NCBI GenBank assembly: GCA_033060915.1
Contig: CM065397.1
Location: 19,327,001-19,391,000, forward strand
Length of the DNA: 64,000 nt
Source of the DNA: Euryodendron excelsum
Lineage: Eukaryota; Streptophyta; Magnoliopsida; Ericales; Pentaphylacaceae
Direction of reading: 5' to 3'
Below are positions 47,385-58,312 of the stretch, piece after piece. Numbering within the stretch: the first letter of the stretch is position 1; each line of letters begins with the position of its first letter. Both the position numbers and the translations under genes were made by a program. The notes beneath the pieces are model-generated. The model saw only the letters and a list, made by a program, of their open reading frames with translations. It searched no databases and was not told the DNA's origin.

Positions 47385-48277
47385 ATGACAGATGCAGGTG
47401 ATGATGGTTCTAAGAGGAGACGTCGGTCAGGGAAGGCGGCTCGGACAGATTCCACTGGCGGTTCTAGTCGATCCAGAGGTAGCTGACGATCTATCGGACG
47501 GGCCTCTTCAAGTCAGAGCGGACAGGGGAGTAGACTACCTGTCGACCCATTTCCTTCGATTGAGCAGATCTTTTGTGGAGGATGTTGGTGCTGAGGAGGA
47601 GGTACCGAGTCTTGGTGACCAGGTGACTGGTTATGGGAGAGCCTCCTCTAGACATAGGCAGACGGATGCTGATTTGGGTGACCTGGAGGTACCAGACATC
47701 CCACCACTCGGGGATCTTACTTATCAGGAGCGGCAGTTTCATGAGGAGTTCCGGTCAGCAGGAGCTCCGCCAAAGTATATGTTTGGAGCCTTGTTGGCAG
47801 GAGTGCCTATCCCCTATCAGGAGCGGCAGCCGGGTACCGAGTTCTTGCTTCCCCTGAATACAGATTATGCTGCGCACTTTGGGGCTCATTCTGTCGGTGC
47901 CTTCACTCGGTTTGAGGTAGTAGTCGGCGGGTATGCTGTTGGCCAGGAGGTGGTTGACTTGTGGCGCCGTGCCGGAGGATATGTGCCCCAGGCTGAGTTT
48001 GATGCTGTGAGGGATCATAGGGATTGATACCAGACGGAGCGAGATCAGTATCAGGCAGAGGTGGCTTCCTTGACGGCTCTGATAGCTCAGATGGGAGGTG
48101 GCGGGGTATGTCGTCCTTTCTCTCCTTTTTGCTCTACTATTGTTTAGTTCTTCTTTCATGCGGCTGATTTCAGTTCTATCTTCTCTGCAGGATGCTGGTG
48201 CTTCGAGTAGTTATCCGCCTCCTCCGATGCCGGGTTTCGGGGATTTCGATCCAGATGACATTGACTTTGACCGTTGA
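47385..48277 (+). pseudogene. Antisense gene of I3, mobile-domain core missing
   Basis: ATG 47385 opens MTDAGDDGSKRRRRSGK, a basic and Ser/Arg-rich N-terminus shared with I1 and I2. A stop at 47484-47486 and a later frame change (near 47565) break it. The second frame then runs open to 48027 with EDVGAEEEVPSLGDQ, DIPPLGDLTYQERQFHEEF, YMFGALLAGVPIPYQERQ and EVVDLWRRAGGYVPQAEF. Relative to I2, about 950 bp (28932-29885), including the plant-mobile-domain core, is absent and the frame is kept across the join. After one more stop comes a coiled-coil-like YQAEVASLTALIAQM, the small intron (48106-48190) and a last exon ending GFGDFDPDDIDFDR. Function unknown. Confidence 0.6.
48106..48190 (+). other. 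Small intron of the I3 antisense gene
   Basis: GTATGT donor after GGAGGTGGCGGG, pyrimidine-rich interior, TTCTCTGCAG acceptor; 85 bp. Splicing joins GGG to GAT GCT GGT in frame. Same position as in I2, where flanking exons are also conserved. Confidence 0.7.
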
Positions 48278-50226
48278 TAGATGCCTCTTGTGGAGACTCT
48301 GATCTTCCTTTGCCCCTATTCCTGAGATGTATTTATGTTAGACAGTTTTATTTTGATATATATTTTTTATATTTTGATGCAAGGATAGACAGATACATTT
48401 ATGATCTTTACAGCTAGGCATATGATCAGAAGTATTTGATGGATGATGATGTTATGTATCTATTACATGAGTTGATGTTGGTGACTTCTGGTTTTACATG
48501 GAGTTATATCTTATATATGCAAAGCTCATGCCGACTTTCTTCTTCTTTTTTTTTTTGTTTTTTTTTTGAATATGTATGCACATATTAGAAATATGTTAAC
48601 TAACAGAATGACAAGGGGTGCTATCGAACTTGGTATCTTTGGAATGGTAACTCCTTCCTTTTTGGGAGTCTGACCTCTCCTCTAGCTCAACCTTACCTTG
48701 ATTGGATGATAGCACTTTCCACCTTTCTCAACCTTTTGATCGTCTCTGACTCTCTAATTCAGGGTTAGTGTATATAATTATTGGGCTGAAACTCTCGGCT
48801 CTCGGGGCCTTAGCAACAGCTTACCTGACCTTCACCAGAGCGATAAACGGCCAGTCCTTTCAATCTGAGGAGACTTTGCTTTAGGACCATAATGTAGGCT
48901 AGGTTATGGGGATTTTCGAAACAAAGGGATATATAGGCTCAAATTTGATATTGTTTTTAGCAGAGTTTAGATCCATACTATCCTTAACTATTTTCAGTAG
49001 GGTTAGCATCCTTCTTTAGCTGTGGCAGCGTGTCCAGCTTGTTTAGATCAAGCAATCAGTTTTCAATCAGGGTGGACTTTAGTAGGGTTGTAATGTAGGC
49101 CGTGGTCTCAGAGTTTTACAAGAAAGGGTAAAGGCTCGAACCTATTGTTTCTACTGGGTTTCTTTGTAACCTAGGATCACCTTTAAATTTCCTTCTTACT
49201 TTTACTATATACTTCTCAGGGTGAAAATGACTCGTTTCTTTCACCCTTCCTATATGCTTTTTGAGATAAACATGACTCTCTTCTTTTTCGATCTTCCTAT
49301 TATGCTTTTGAATATGACTCAATCATGGTTTTCTTCAGGCTTTTTTTTTTTTTTGGCCTTTTGCCCCTTGGCAACTCTTTTCCTTCGCTTTTTATCTTTT
49401 TCCTTTCTATGGAACGAGTGATTCTACCATCACTTTTTCCTTTAGACCTTTTCCTTAGTAGTTTAATCTAACCCAATGTGGGCGGTGATCCCTAGGTTGG
49501 GGTTTTCTCAAAAAAGATAAATAGCTCAACGGGTTTGACAAGGGATTGCTTCCGACTGTATGGAAAATGAAATAAGGACCTTTCTGCACTTTGAACTAGA
49601 TTGTTTGATCTATAGAGCCTTTAATGCTGCCTTAGCACAGTAGGGGTGGATACCATTCCTGGAGTTCTCCAATATTGTCTGCCCCAATGTGGGGAGGACA
49701 GCCTTAGATCGAGGTTGACAAAGAAAATTTTCGCTTTCCGCGAGGCACTGAGGGTTAAGCAAAGGGAATATAAGTATTTTTTTATTATTACTATTTTTTT
49801 ATATGTTGGAAAATGAAAGATGACTCCCCTTCACTTTGATAATCCGGCTGCACATCGCTCAGCTTCGGTGTCTTGTAAGTGTTCCCTTTAGGTAGTATCC
49901 TCACTCATCCAAGAACTCTCTTTTTTCAGAAGGTTGATCGTTGAGGGAGTGGTTAACTCATACTATAATCCCTTCAAGTCAAACTGACCCCTAAGATAAA
50001 CCATGCCCCTTGCATAGAAAGTAGCTACCATTTACAAGAGACATATAAGATAGCAGTAGTGAATAAGAGGACTATCATTTGATTATTATCGTTATTTTTA
50101 TGAAAATCATAAAGTTCTTGAGCAGTAAGAAAATGTAAACATTAATTCAAAGACAGGAAATAAAAGGGATAGAAAGAAAGTGGGTGAGAACACCCCTCTC
50201 GTGTACGCTTTTGAAAGGAACCCATT
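48278..50226. other. Spacer of I3 between antisense gene and gag
   Basis: About 1.95 kb without a recognisable gene. It contains A/T-rich sequence (48300-48600), two ~210-bp repeats (48840-49130, core GTAATGTAGGC) and ~220-bp units (49470-49870, core GCCCCAATGTGGGG and GCGAGGCACTGAGGG). Its plus-strand frames are short and not conserved among copies. Confidence 0.65.
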
Positions 50227-52242
50227 TCAGCAAGGCCTTGGGACAATGCCCAGAACTTTGATACTCCATTCGCGATCTGGGTCCTTGGCCAAGGCAAGAC
50301 AGGCAAAGGCCTCCTCCAGAGCTCCGGACACGTTGATGTTGACAGCATGGTTGTCAGCCTCATTGATCTTCCCTTTGTTCTTTGCAGCAGGTTCTTCTGT
50401 AAACAGGGTGGCTAGTGCACCCCCTTCTACCTCGAATGGCTCTGTTTGTGCTCTGGACTCTTCTACCTCCCGGCCTATGTTTTCATGGTTGCACATGGTC
50501 ATAGGCCAAGGGTTCTCCAACAAGAAACTTTCAACCACGGCATACCTTGGACGCAGAAACTCATCACCCCATCCATCAGCAGTCATGTTTTCGATAGGCT
50601 CTTCTTCTGGGAACATTGGCTCCTCAATTGGCCAGTTAGAAGCATCAGGCGCCTCGTTAGGGTTATAGAGATACATCGCGCACAATGGGAGATCTTCCTC
50701 CCAGTCATCTTCTTCATCAGTCTCCCAATTGTCCTCATAATCTTCGGCCTCGGGCTCGTCGAACTTTCCCTTGCCTTCCTTTTCTACTAGTATCATGTTG
50801 ACGGTATGCTCCGGCAGAGGGTTAGTGGTCATATTGGGGGTCGAAGCAGGTTTTACCGGTTGCAAATCAATGGTCTTATTGTCGATCAAGTCTTGGATTT
50901 TGTGCTTGAGAGCGAAGCAACTTTCGGTGTCGTGCCTTTGGCTACCCGAATGGTATTCACATGTAAGGGCAGCACTAAAGGTTGGGGGTAGAGGGCTTGG
51001 CAAAGGACGAGCAGGTATGGGCTTTAAGATGTTATTCTTCAGCAGGTTATGGTAAGCCTCAGCTTGGGTGCAGGCTAAGGTGTCAAAGGTACGGATGCAT
51101 CAAGCAGGTCTATTAAAGTTGGGTCGTGCCCCAGTGGGGCCGTAGTTAGGAGTTGGAACAGGCATGGTTAAGGTGGGTAAGGGTAGGACGGGGTGTGATT
51201 GTCATGGTGGATGGTATTGGGGTGGTTGGCCAGGCACGATGGCATACACTTCGCTTTCCTTCCTGATTGTTCCCTTTGTAGTAGCCACTCTCTTGGCTAT
51301 GTTGGTGGTATTTTCTCCAGTCTTGGCATAAGGGTCCGTAATCCTCCTTGTCTTGAGGCCGTTTTCTATCATCTCCCCCTACAGGATGAGCTCGGAGAAG
51401 CTTTTCCCTACACTTGTGCAGAGCTTCTCATAGTATATACCGTGAAAAGTGTGCACAAACAGTTGTACTTACTCCTTCTCTTCCAATGGGGGAATGACTT
51501 GTGCGATAACTTCTCTCCATCTCAAGGCATACTTCTTGAAGCTTTCCTTTTCACCCTTGCTCATAGTCATCAGGGACCATTGGTTAGAGGTGAGATCAAT
51601 ATTGTGACGATATTGGGCTTTAAATGCATTGACCAGCTCGATCCAGGTTGTGATCTTCCTTAGGTCGAGACGAGCAAACCATTGTAGAGCAGACCCCGTG
51701 AGGTTGTGTTCGAATAGCTGCATGAGGAGCTTCGGATCGTTGCCGTGACCACTTAGCGCTCCAGCATAGAGACGAAGATAAGCGATGGGGTTACCAATGC
51801 CATCATACTTTTGGAAATCAGGCATTTTGAACCTAGCAGGTCTCGGGTGGTCAGGAAAGAAATAGAGCTCATCATAGAAAGCAAACCTGTTAGTGTCGTG
51901 GCCATGGAGACTTTGCAGCGAATCCTCTAGCCCTTGGATTTTCAAACTGAGAGGGTCTAGGGGGGCCTTTTGTACGATAGGTGATAGCAATATGGTTTCC
52001 ACCTCTTCAGCGTTGATCCCTTTGGCATCTTCCTTAGTCCTCTTAACATTGTCAGACTGAAGCACGATCCTTGGATTAACGGGTTCAAGGTCCTTGGATG
52101 AAGTCATAGATGATGATGGGACTGCAGCAGCATCCTTCATAGCCATAGTTTGAATGAGTTTGAGCATCTTATCCATCTTGGTCCTTATTTCGTTGACCTT
52201 TTTCCGAGAGACTTAAGATGATTCTTCAGGGTTAGTAGCCAT
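50227..52242 (-). pseudogene. gag: gag of I3, nearly full length but with stops
   Basis: Structural particle protein of a Ty3/gypsy element; about 672 codons from ATG 52242 (matching the I2 start) to 50227. A stop at codon 10 is followed by an open stretch (52176-51469). That stretch has MPDFQKYDGIGNPIAYLRL, SGHGNDPKLLMQLFEHNLTG, WFARLDLRKITTWIELVNAF, SLMTMSKGEKESFKKYALRW and PPLEEKE, the retrotransposon gag domain order. The middle (51468-51004) has further stops. The last stretch (51003-50227) carries CEYHSGSQRHDTESCFALKH, a C-x2-H-x5-H-x4-C knuckle-like motif, then LIDNKTIDLQP and an acidic Glu/Asp-rich tail ending GIVPRPC. No protease follows, so the element is gag-only. Confidence 0.85.
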
Positions 52243-53772
52243 TAGTGATAATGGGATCCCTAGGTGGATGTTGCCCCTTCTTGGGAGCAATATTGACTAA
52301 GTGCAGGGTGACCTTTGTAAATAAAAAGGAAGAAAGAAAAAGACAAAAACACAAATCGCAAGTTAGTTTCTGGTTTTTAGAGAGCTATATGCAATGCATG
52401 TCCTAGGGTGCCCCTCTTTAGGAGGGAAACTAATCATAATGTATTGGCCCACTTTTGGAGATAGGGGTTTCTGCCCCTGTATGCAGATACTTTACCATCA
52501 TATAAGGAGGTTCATCCATTCAAATATTCATCTACCTGTTTGCTCGAGGAAAATAAAGAAATACATTTTAACTTTGGGTTTTAGATACAGAAGAATTAGA
52601 ATACATTTTAACAGGGGGAGGCAGAACATTTTCCTTTAGGGTTACACCTATCTAGTTTTATAAAGGAGGACCTAAACTACTCTTGAGTCTTCGGATTTGC
52701 CTTCGTTGGATTTGATGTTGAGGGGGTCGCTGAGAGACCTTGTTGATCGATTGCCCCTTGTCTTCTTGGCAATCCTACCTCCGTGAGCATAAATGGATTG
52801 GGGCCCCTCTTATGGAATGAATTGAGGTGCATGCCATGAGTCCTTAGGGTTACGTGGGAACCCTTAAGGTTTAGGTAGGTTTAATGCAAGGTAGAGTGAA
52901 CTAGGTGTCACTCTCTTTGGGTTGATCATATGCATGAGAATACAGTGACTTGAGTTACTTGGAACTCTCGTCTTGACATGGAATATGGAATGCATGAAAA
53001 TGGATGCATAGAGTATAAGGAGAGAGAATACAGTTGAACTACATATGCAGGTATGAGCAATTAGACAGTCATTATAACAGTAAAAATATAGTCATTATAA
53101 CAACAGGAATAGACAGGTATACATGAAAAATAAGAGCAGTCGCCCTTTCTTCCATGGTTTTGAAAACGGTGCGTGTGTCTTACATCCGGCAGAGGTTCGA
53201 TTATGCAAGGTGTCTATATGAGCATGAGGTTGAGGGTTAAGTAATGCGTCCTAAAAAGGCTCAGTCCCCGGATCTTCAAACCTAGGTCCACTCCCCGAGG
53301 TGGTGCCATGATCGGTTGGTGATCCGAGCGGAGGAACCATCAAGAGGCCGTAGGCAAAGAAACTGACACAGCATCTTGCCCACAACCAATATACCATTCC
53401 CCCTTTCTAACTAGAAGGGTCATATCAGGGTAAAAATGTAAGTATGCAGAATGCAGGTGCACGTGCAGTGTGTGTGTGATTTTTGAAAGTGGAGGAAAAA
53501 ACCCAACAACTCCCATTCATCCTATTCATCACATTCATGCATGGCAGTTAATAAAATTTAAACAAAAAGCGCACCTACAAAACAAAGATGTAAGAGTTAG
53601 TATGTGGATGACAAACTTAATACAAGATAATATGAATAAATGCATGTTTTTTAAAAACAATTTTAAAAATTTGGTATTGAAAATTTAAAGTGAATAGGAT
53701 TGAATAAGTTAATTGAAGACTCTACATGGGTGAAGGGTAAAGAGACATGACTACGGCCTAACCCTCTAAGTT
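52243..53772 (-). other. Leader (5' UTR) of I3
   Basis: About 1.5 kb between PBS and gag. Blocks shared with I1, I2 and the split copy include CAATGCATGTCCTAGGG, GGGGTTTCTGCCCC, CCCTTAAGGTTTAGG, GTGCGTGTCTTACATCCG and CCCACAACCAATATACC. No conserved ORF is seen in it. Confidence 0.7.
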
Positions 53773-53790
53773 TCCCCAGTAGAGTCGCCA
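53773..53790 (-). other. Primer-binding site of I3 (tRNA-Arg)
   Basis: The minus strand reads TGGCGACTCTACTGGGGA, two bases after the LTR end GCGACA. It differs at one base from the complement of the plant tRNA-Arg(ACG) 3' end (from memory). This fixes element direction and the 5' LTR boundary. Confidence 0.85.
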
Positions 53791-56528
53791 ACTGTCGCGC
53801 TCAGATTTTTCGAACTTGAGGAATACACACACAAGCAGAAAAAATACTGTACTCTCTCGTTAGAACTCATCCTCCTAGAAGAATGAGTGCGACTAGGTTT
53901 GAATTGAAAATTGATTTGAATAAAGGGCTTTTGAAAAACATTTGGAGTTGCCACCTAACATGATTAAGGTGAGTTAGGTCACCTAAAATCTAAGCATAAT
54001 CAGAATACTACACTTAGGGTTTTTGAAAATGATTTTGAAAATACTGCCTCAAGAGTGGGTTTTTAAGAAAACAGGTTGTTTGGCAACCTTTGAAAAATAT
54101 TTAAGCCCCTTTTAGAAAATAACTCCGTTTTGGTCTTTCAAAAATAGTGATCTAAGGTTCGGAGGTTGGTTAAGTGTAGGGAAGACGCACTAAGCCATCA
54201 CCCTACCCCGCCCTTACGGTACCTACATGTCTATTTACCCTAGATTCACCCATGAGAGTCTTTAACTAACAAATGTCCAATTCTATCCACTTTAGAAAAA
54301 GAATGTTTAAAAAAACACGATGCATGATATGTAAATGCAATAGAAAGAAAGAGTTTAAAAAATAGATTTGGAAAAGAGATTTGAAAGGAACTTGATTTCA
54401 TTACAAAAGAGATTTGAAAAGATAAAATTGATTTTGAAAGAAAGTTTTGGAGATTGGAAATAAAGATTTAGAAATAGATTTTTGGAATTGGAAACTTACA
54501 AATAAATTATGGAATTAGAAACTTGAAAAAGGTTGTAGAATTTGAGATTTGAAAGAAGTTGTGACCGCACCCATGAGGGTTGCCTACGTATCCTTTTGGA
54601 GGAATTAGGTCAGTTATAGTTCAGACAAGAGTCCGATAGAAAATAGAAAGTTTGATTGGAAAAAAAAATTGAATTGGAATTTGGATTGAAAGATTGAGAT
54701 ATTGAACTTTGATTAGAAGATTAGAAACCGTAGACCTAGGAAAATAGGATTTAGAAAGGACTCGAGATTAAGAAAGACTTGACTCGAATGTTGGACTTTG
54801 AAGATTAGGAAAGATTGGATTTAGGAAGGGTTTGAATTAGGAAAGTTTCATTTTAAGAAAGATTTCGAATTAGGAAAGTTTAAGATAGGAAAGGTTTTGA
54901 AATTGGAAAGTTTCAACTTAGGAAAGTTTTGGATTAGGGAAGTTTTCAAATTAGGAAAGTTTTGATTTGGAAATATTTTGAAATAGGAAAGTTTTGAAAG
55001 AAGAAAGATATGAAAATTGGAAAGTTTGAAATTTAGAAAGTTTGGGATTTGGAAAGGTAAGGAATTAGGAAAGGGTTGAATTAAGAAGGATTTGGAAGCT
55101 TAAAGTTTAAGGAAAGATTTAAAAGTTTAGGTTTAGGAAACTTATGGTTTAGGAAAGTATGAGATTAGGAAAGAGTGAATTAGGAAAGGTTTAGACTAGG
55201 AAGGATAGAAATTCCTATTTCCTAAAACAAAGGATTGGATTTTGTTTCTAAAAGATGTGTTTTGATTTTGTTTTCAAAAACGGAGGATAGGATCTAGTTT
55301 CCTAAATGAGAGGTTGAATTTGGTTTCCTAAAGGGAAGATTGGATTTGGCATGGATTTGAAAGGTGAAATTTTAGAAACCCTAGATTTTAAAGACTATAG
55401 TTTTGACGTATAAAAGAGATTTTGTAAATATATATAGTTTTGATGTAGAAAACAAGAGATTTTTGAAACCTAGGTTTTAAGGCAAGATTGAAAATCATGT
55501 TTTTGAGAAGAAAAATTAAGGTTTCCTAATCGTTAGTTCTAGGGCTTGACTTAGGCTCTAAGAAAAGAGATTTCGGAAAGTAAGTTTTTAGAAAGGGAGA
55601 TTTTTGGAAGGAAATTCTAGAGAGGAGTTTTTAGAAAGTGAATTTGGAAGAGAGAGTTTTTGGAAAGATTTTTGGAAGGAGATTATTGGAAAAAGTTTTT
55701 AGGAAAGAGATTTATGGAGCGTTTTTAGAAAGTGAATTTTGAAGAGAGCTTTTTAGAAAGGAGTTTGAAAAGAAGTTTTGAAAAATAGATTTTTGGAGGG
55801 AGTTTTTGAAAACAATTTTAGAAAGGAATTTAAAGAGAGTTTATGAAAAGCATGTTGGAAAAGAGATTTTTAGGAGGGGATTTTTTAGAAGAGATTTTTT
55901 AGAAAGTATATAAAATATCTCACTTTCCTACATCGATTCTAACCATAAGAAGGTTAGAAACACTTTAAGATAGTGGTTTTGAAAACAACAATGTTTTGAA
56001 AATATAGACCATATTGGTCACTTTAAATGTAACACTTTTCTAAAGCAACCCTATCCATGGAAAGGCTAGAATCACCTTAGGATTGTGATTTTGAAAACAA
56101 GTTTTCAAAAAGAAGATTGTGATGTAAACTTTTGAAAAGGAGTTTGAAAATGAATTTTGGAATAATGCAAGATCATGATATGCACAATGCAAATTGGGGT
56201 CGTGAACATACAAGGTAATGCTTCACCACATAATCAAGGGGGCCGAACCCACGTGGTCTCCGGTTAGACTAAGAGAAAGCCCCCGACATGGTGACCCTCC
56301 AATAGCCTAATCCTACACATGGACCGGGAAGTCCCTTATTTCAAGCATACAAAGGAATGGGGGGGGGGAAGAAGATGGGAAATTAAAATAGAAGAAAATC
56401 CAAGTGGGTTAGGAGAGAGAAGAGTGGGGGAAGATGCAAAAAACTTAAAGAGAAAGCCTACCTTGTGTCTTCTTTATTTTGCTTTGTTTTGCACGTTTTG
56501 CTTTACTTGTCTTGCTTCGGTCTTCATT

Positions 56529-56533
56529 TCAGT
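56529..56533. repeat. Left target-site duplication of LTR-h (TCAGT)
   Basis: TCAGT before the LTR start; the right copy TCAGT is at 61529-61533. Removing LTR-h and one copy restores TTCATTTCAGTCTTCAAG, the sequence near 44158. Confidence 0.9.
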
Positions 56534-56736
56534 TGTAAGCACCCCATTTTTGATCGCTCGGCAGTCTACGGTTCATCCAGACTTGTACTCAAGTCAATAT
56601 GAACGTATTCCAATTGGAATAAATTCTCTAAGTCTAATCCTGTCTATTCAACGCTTCGTGGGCCCCGCCAGGCCCAAACAGAGGCAAAATGACTAAAATG
56701 CCCCTAGGGGCATTGTTCGGTCCTGTTCCAATAGGC

Positions 56737-56900
56737 GCGTCTTTCTAAAGACGGTAAGTCCCCTTTCCAATTCCAAATCAAGCACGTCTTTCCGAAGACG
56801 GTAAGTCCCCTTTCCAATTCCAAATTAGGCACGTCGTTCTGGAGACGATAAGTCCCCTTTCCAATTCCAATTCTAATCCCTCTCTCGAGACAGTTGATTC
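56737..56900 (+). repeat. U3 array of LTR-h, three ~54-bp units
   Basis: Units of the form GCACGTCTTTCCGAAGACGG plus TAAGTCCCCTTTCCAATTCC recur three times (about 56738, 56782, 56830). The motif CGTCTTtccgAAGACG can form a small hairpin. Confidence 0.75.
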
Positions 56901-58077
56901 CTCGAGATGGTAATTCCATCCAATCCGGCACATTTTTTGAAGAAAATCTCTTCGGAACGGTAAGTCCCTTTAAACTTGTCGACCGGGACAATACCCCAAG
57001 TCTCCTAAATGGTAGAACGGTCCACCTTTGGCGCTTACTAGCCCACCAATGCAGAAATGTCCGTTTAGGAACGCCTTCCAAGAAATTTGATTCTCAGGCC
57101 CTAAATCCGTTTAGCAGCTTCCCGAGATCAGGCAATATCAAGAATGATCACAAACCGTCAGGGTAACGGAAATACTCGGAAACATCGCAATTGTCAGAGT
57201 AGCGAAAATACTCATAAACAGGTCGATATAGGGAATTGTCAACGAACCCCTGTATCACGGGACCACCGTCAGAGTGGCGGAAACACTCAAAACCTAGCTC
57301 AACACCAGTGCCTGCTAGCCCACTCCGGTGAAAAATGACCAAACTACCCTTAGGGCCATTTTTCGGCATGTTTCTCGAGAGCACACCTAAGTCCTCAGAA
57401 CGATAAGTCCACCCTTCCTAGATCGTCCCAGAGATGATCCAGCATGATTAGGTGCCCTCCAGTCCGTTTCGGGTCAATTCTGAGACTTTTTGGTCAAGAT
57501 GACCATTTTGCCCCTAGACATCCGAACGCCCCGGAAATCACACCGGCCCTGTGTATCAAACCGGTAACTTCTCAAGAATGCCTCCTACAGTATTCTCAAC
57601 CTTTCTTTACCTTCCCAGATCATTCCGAGTCAGTTCTGGCAAACCTAGTGCAAAATGACCGTTTTGCCCTTAGTGGGCTGGTCGCCTTTTCCGACCACAT
57701 CGGCTTTGGGTATCAAACTGGCAACCTTTGGAAACATTCTAAATAATGTTTTCATATCTCAAGTCTTTTTTTTTAGGACATTCCGAGTCCGTCTCGGCAA
57801 CTTTCCAGCCTAGTTGACCGTTTTGCCCCTAATGGACCGGTCAACCCTTCCAACACATCATATCCTCATTTTTCAAGTCAAATACCTCCGGGACACTGTT
57901 CTAAGTGTTCTTGCCCTTTCCAGGCCTTCTGGGCCATTCCCGATTCCTTAAATCATTCTCGAACTTTCCGGAGTCACTCCTAGTGAAGCCAGGCTAAAAA
58001 TTGCATGGTAGTCAGTAGTACAGGCGCTCAAATCTTCCCAAGATACGTTGCTTGCCGACCTTAAAACTTTCCTAACT

Positions 58078-58312
58078 GGCTGGCGCTAGTGGTGCCAAGC
58101 CAAGAAATGGCCTGGCGCCACTCCTAGGGGTGCTAAGAGAAAATTTAGCCTGGCGCCACTGCAACAAGCACCAGGTCTATCCCATCTCTATAAATACAGA
58201 GCCTCTTCCAGTGTGAAGGAGGTCTGCAAACTCAGTCTAAAAACCCTAATATTTGATATACAGAGCTCGTAGCCTCCCTAAACCCTACCTTCTCTAGGTT
58301 TTCCAAACCCTA
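58078..58312 (+). promoter_or_regulatory. Promoter and telo-box leader of LTR-h
   Basis: Decayed GGCGCC palindromes at 58082-58160, TATAAATA at 58189-58196, then AAACCCTA motifs at about 58241, 58279 and 58305. AAACCCTA is the plant telo-box found in promoters of ribosomal-protein and other growth-related genes. The same order is seen in the other main-family LTRs, for example AAACCCTA at 973-980 in LTR-a. Confidence 0.6.

Noticed and set aside
47755..48159. 134-codon minus-strand frame in the I3 antisense gene
   Set aside because: Shadow of the plus-strand coding exon, which is supported by homology with I2 and by the intron and last exon.
48278..50226. Search for protease, RT, RNase H or integrase next to gag
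   Set aside because: No pol-type motif seen on either strand; the sequence is spacer repeats shared by I1 and I2.
50180..50668. 162-codon plus-strand frame
   Set aside because: It lies entirely opposite gag of I3, whose motifs are clear on the minus strand; it is the reverse-strand shadow.
51199..51663. 154-codon plus-strand frame opposite gag
   Set aside because: Overlaps the retrotransposon gag domain on the minus strand and shows no family motif of its own.
56319..57384. Several 60-125 codon frames in the U3 of LTR-h
   Set aside because: They consist of translated U3 tandem repeats and also appear on both strands of other LTR copies.
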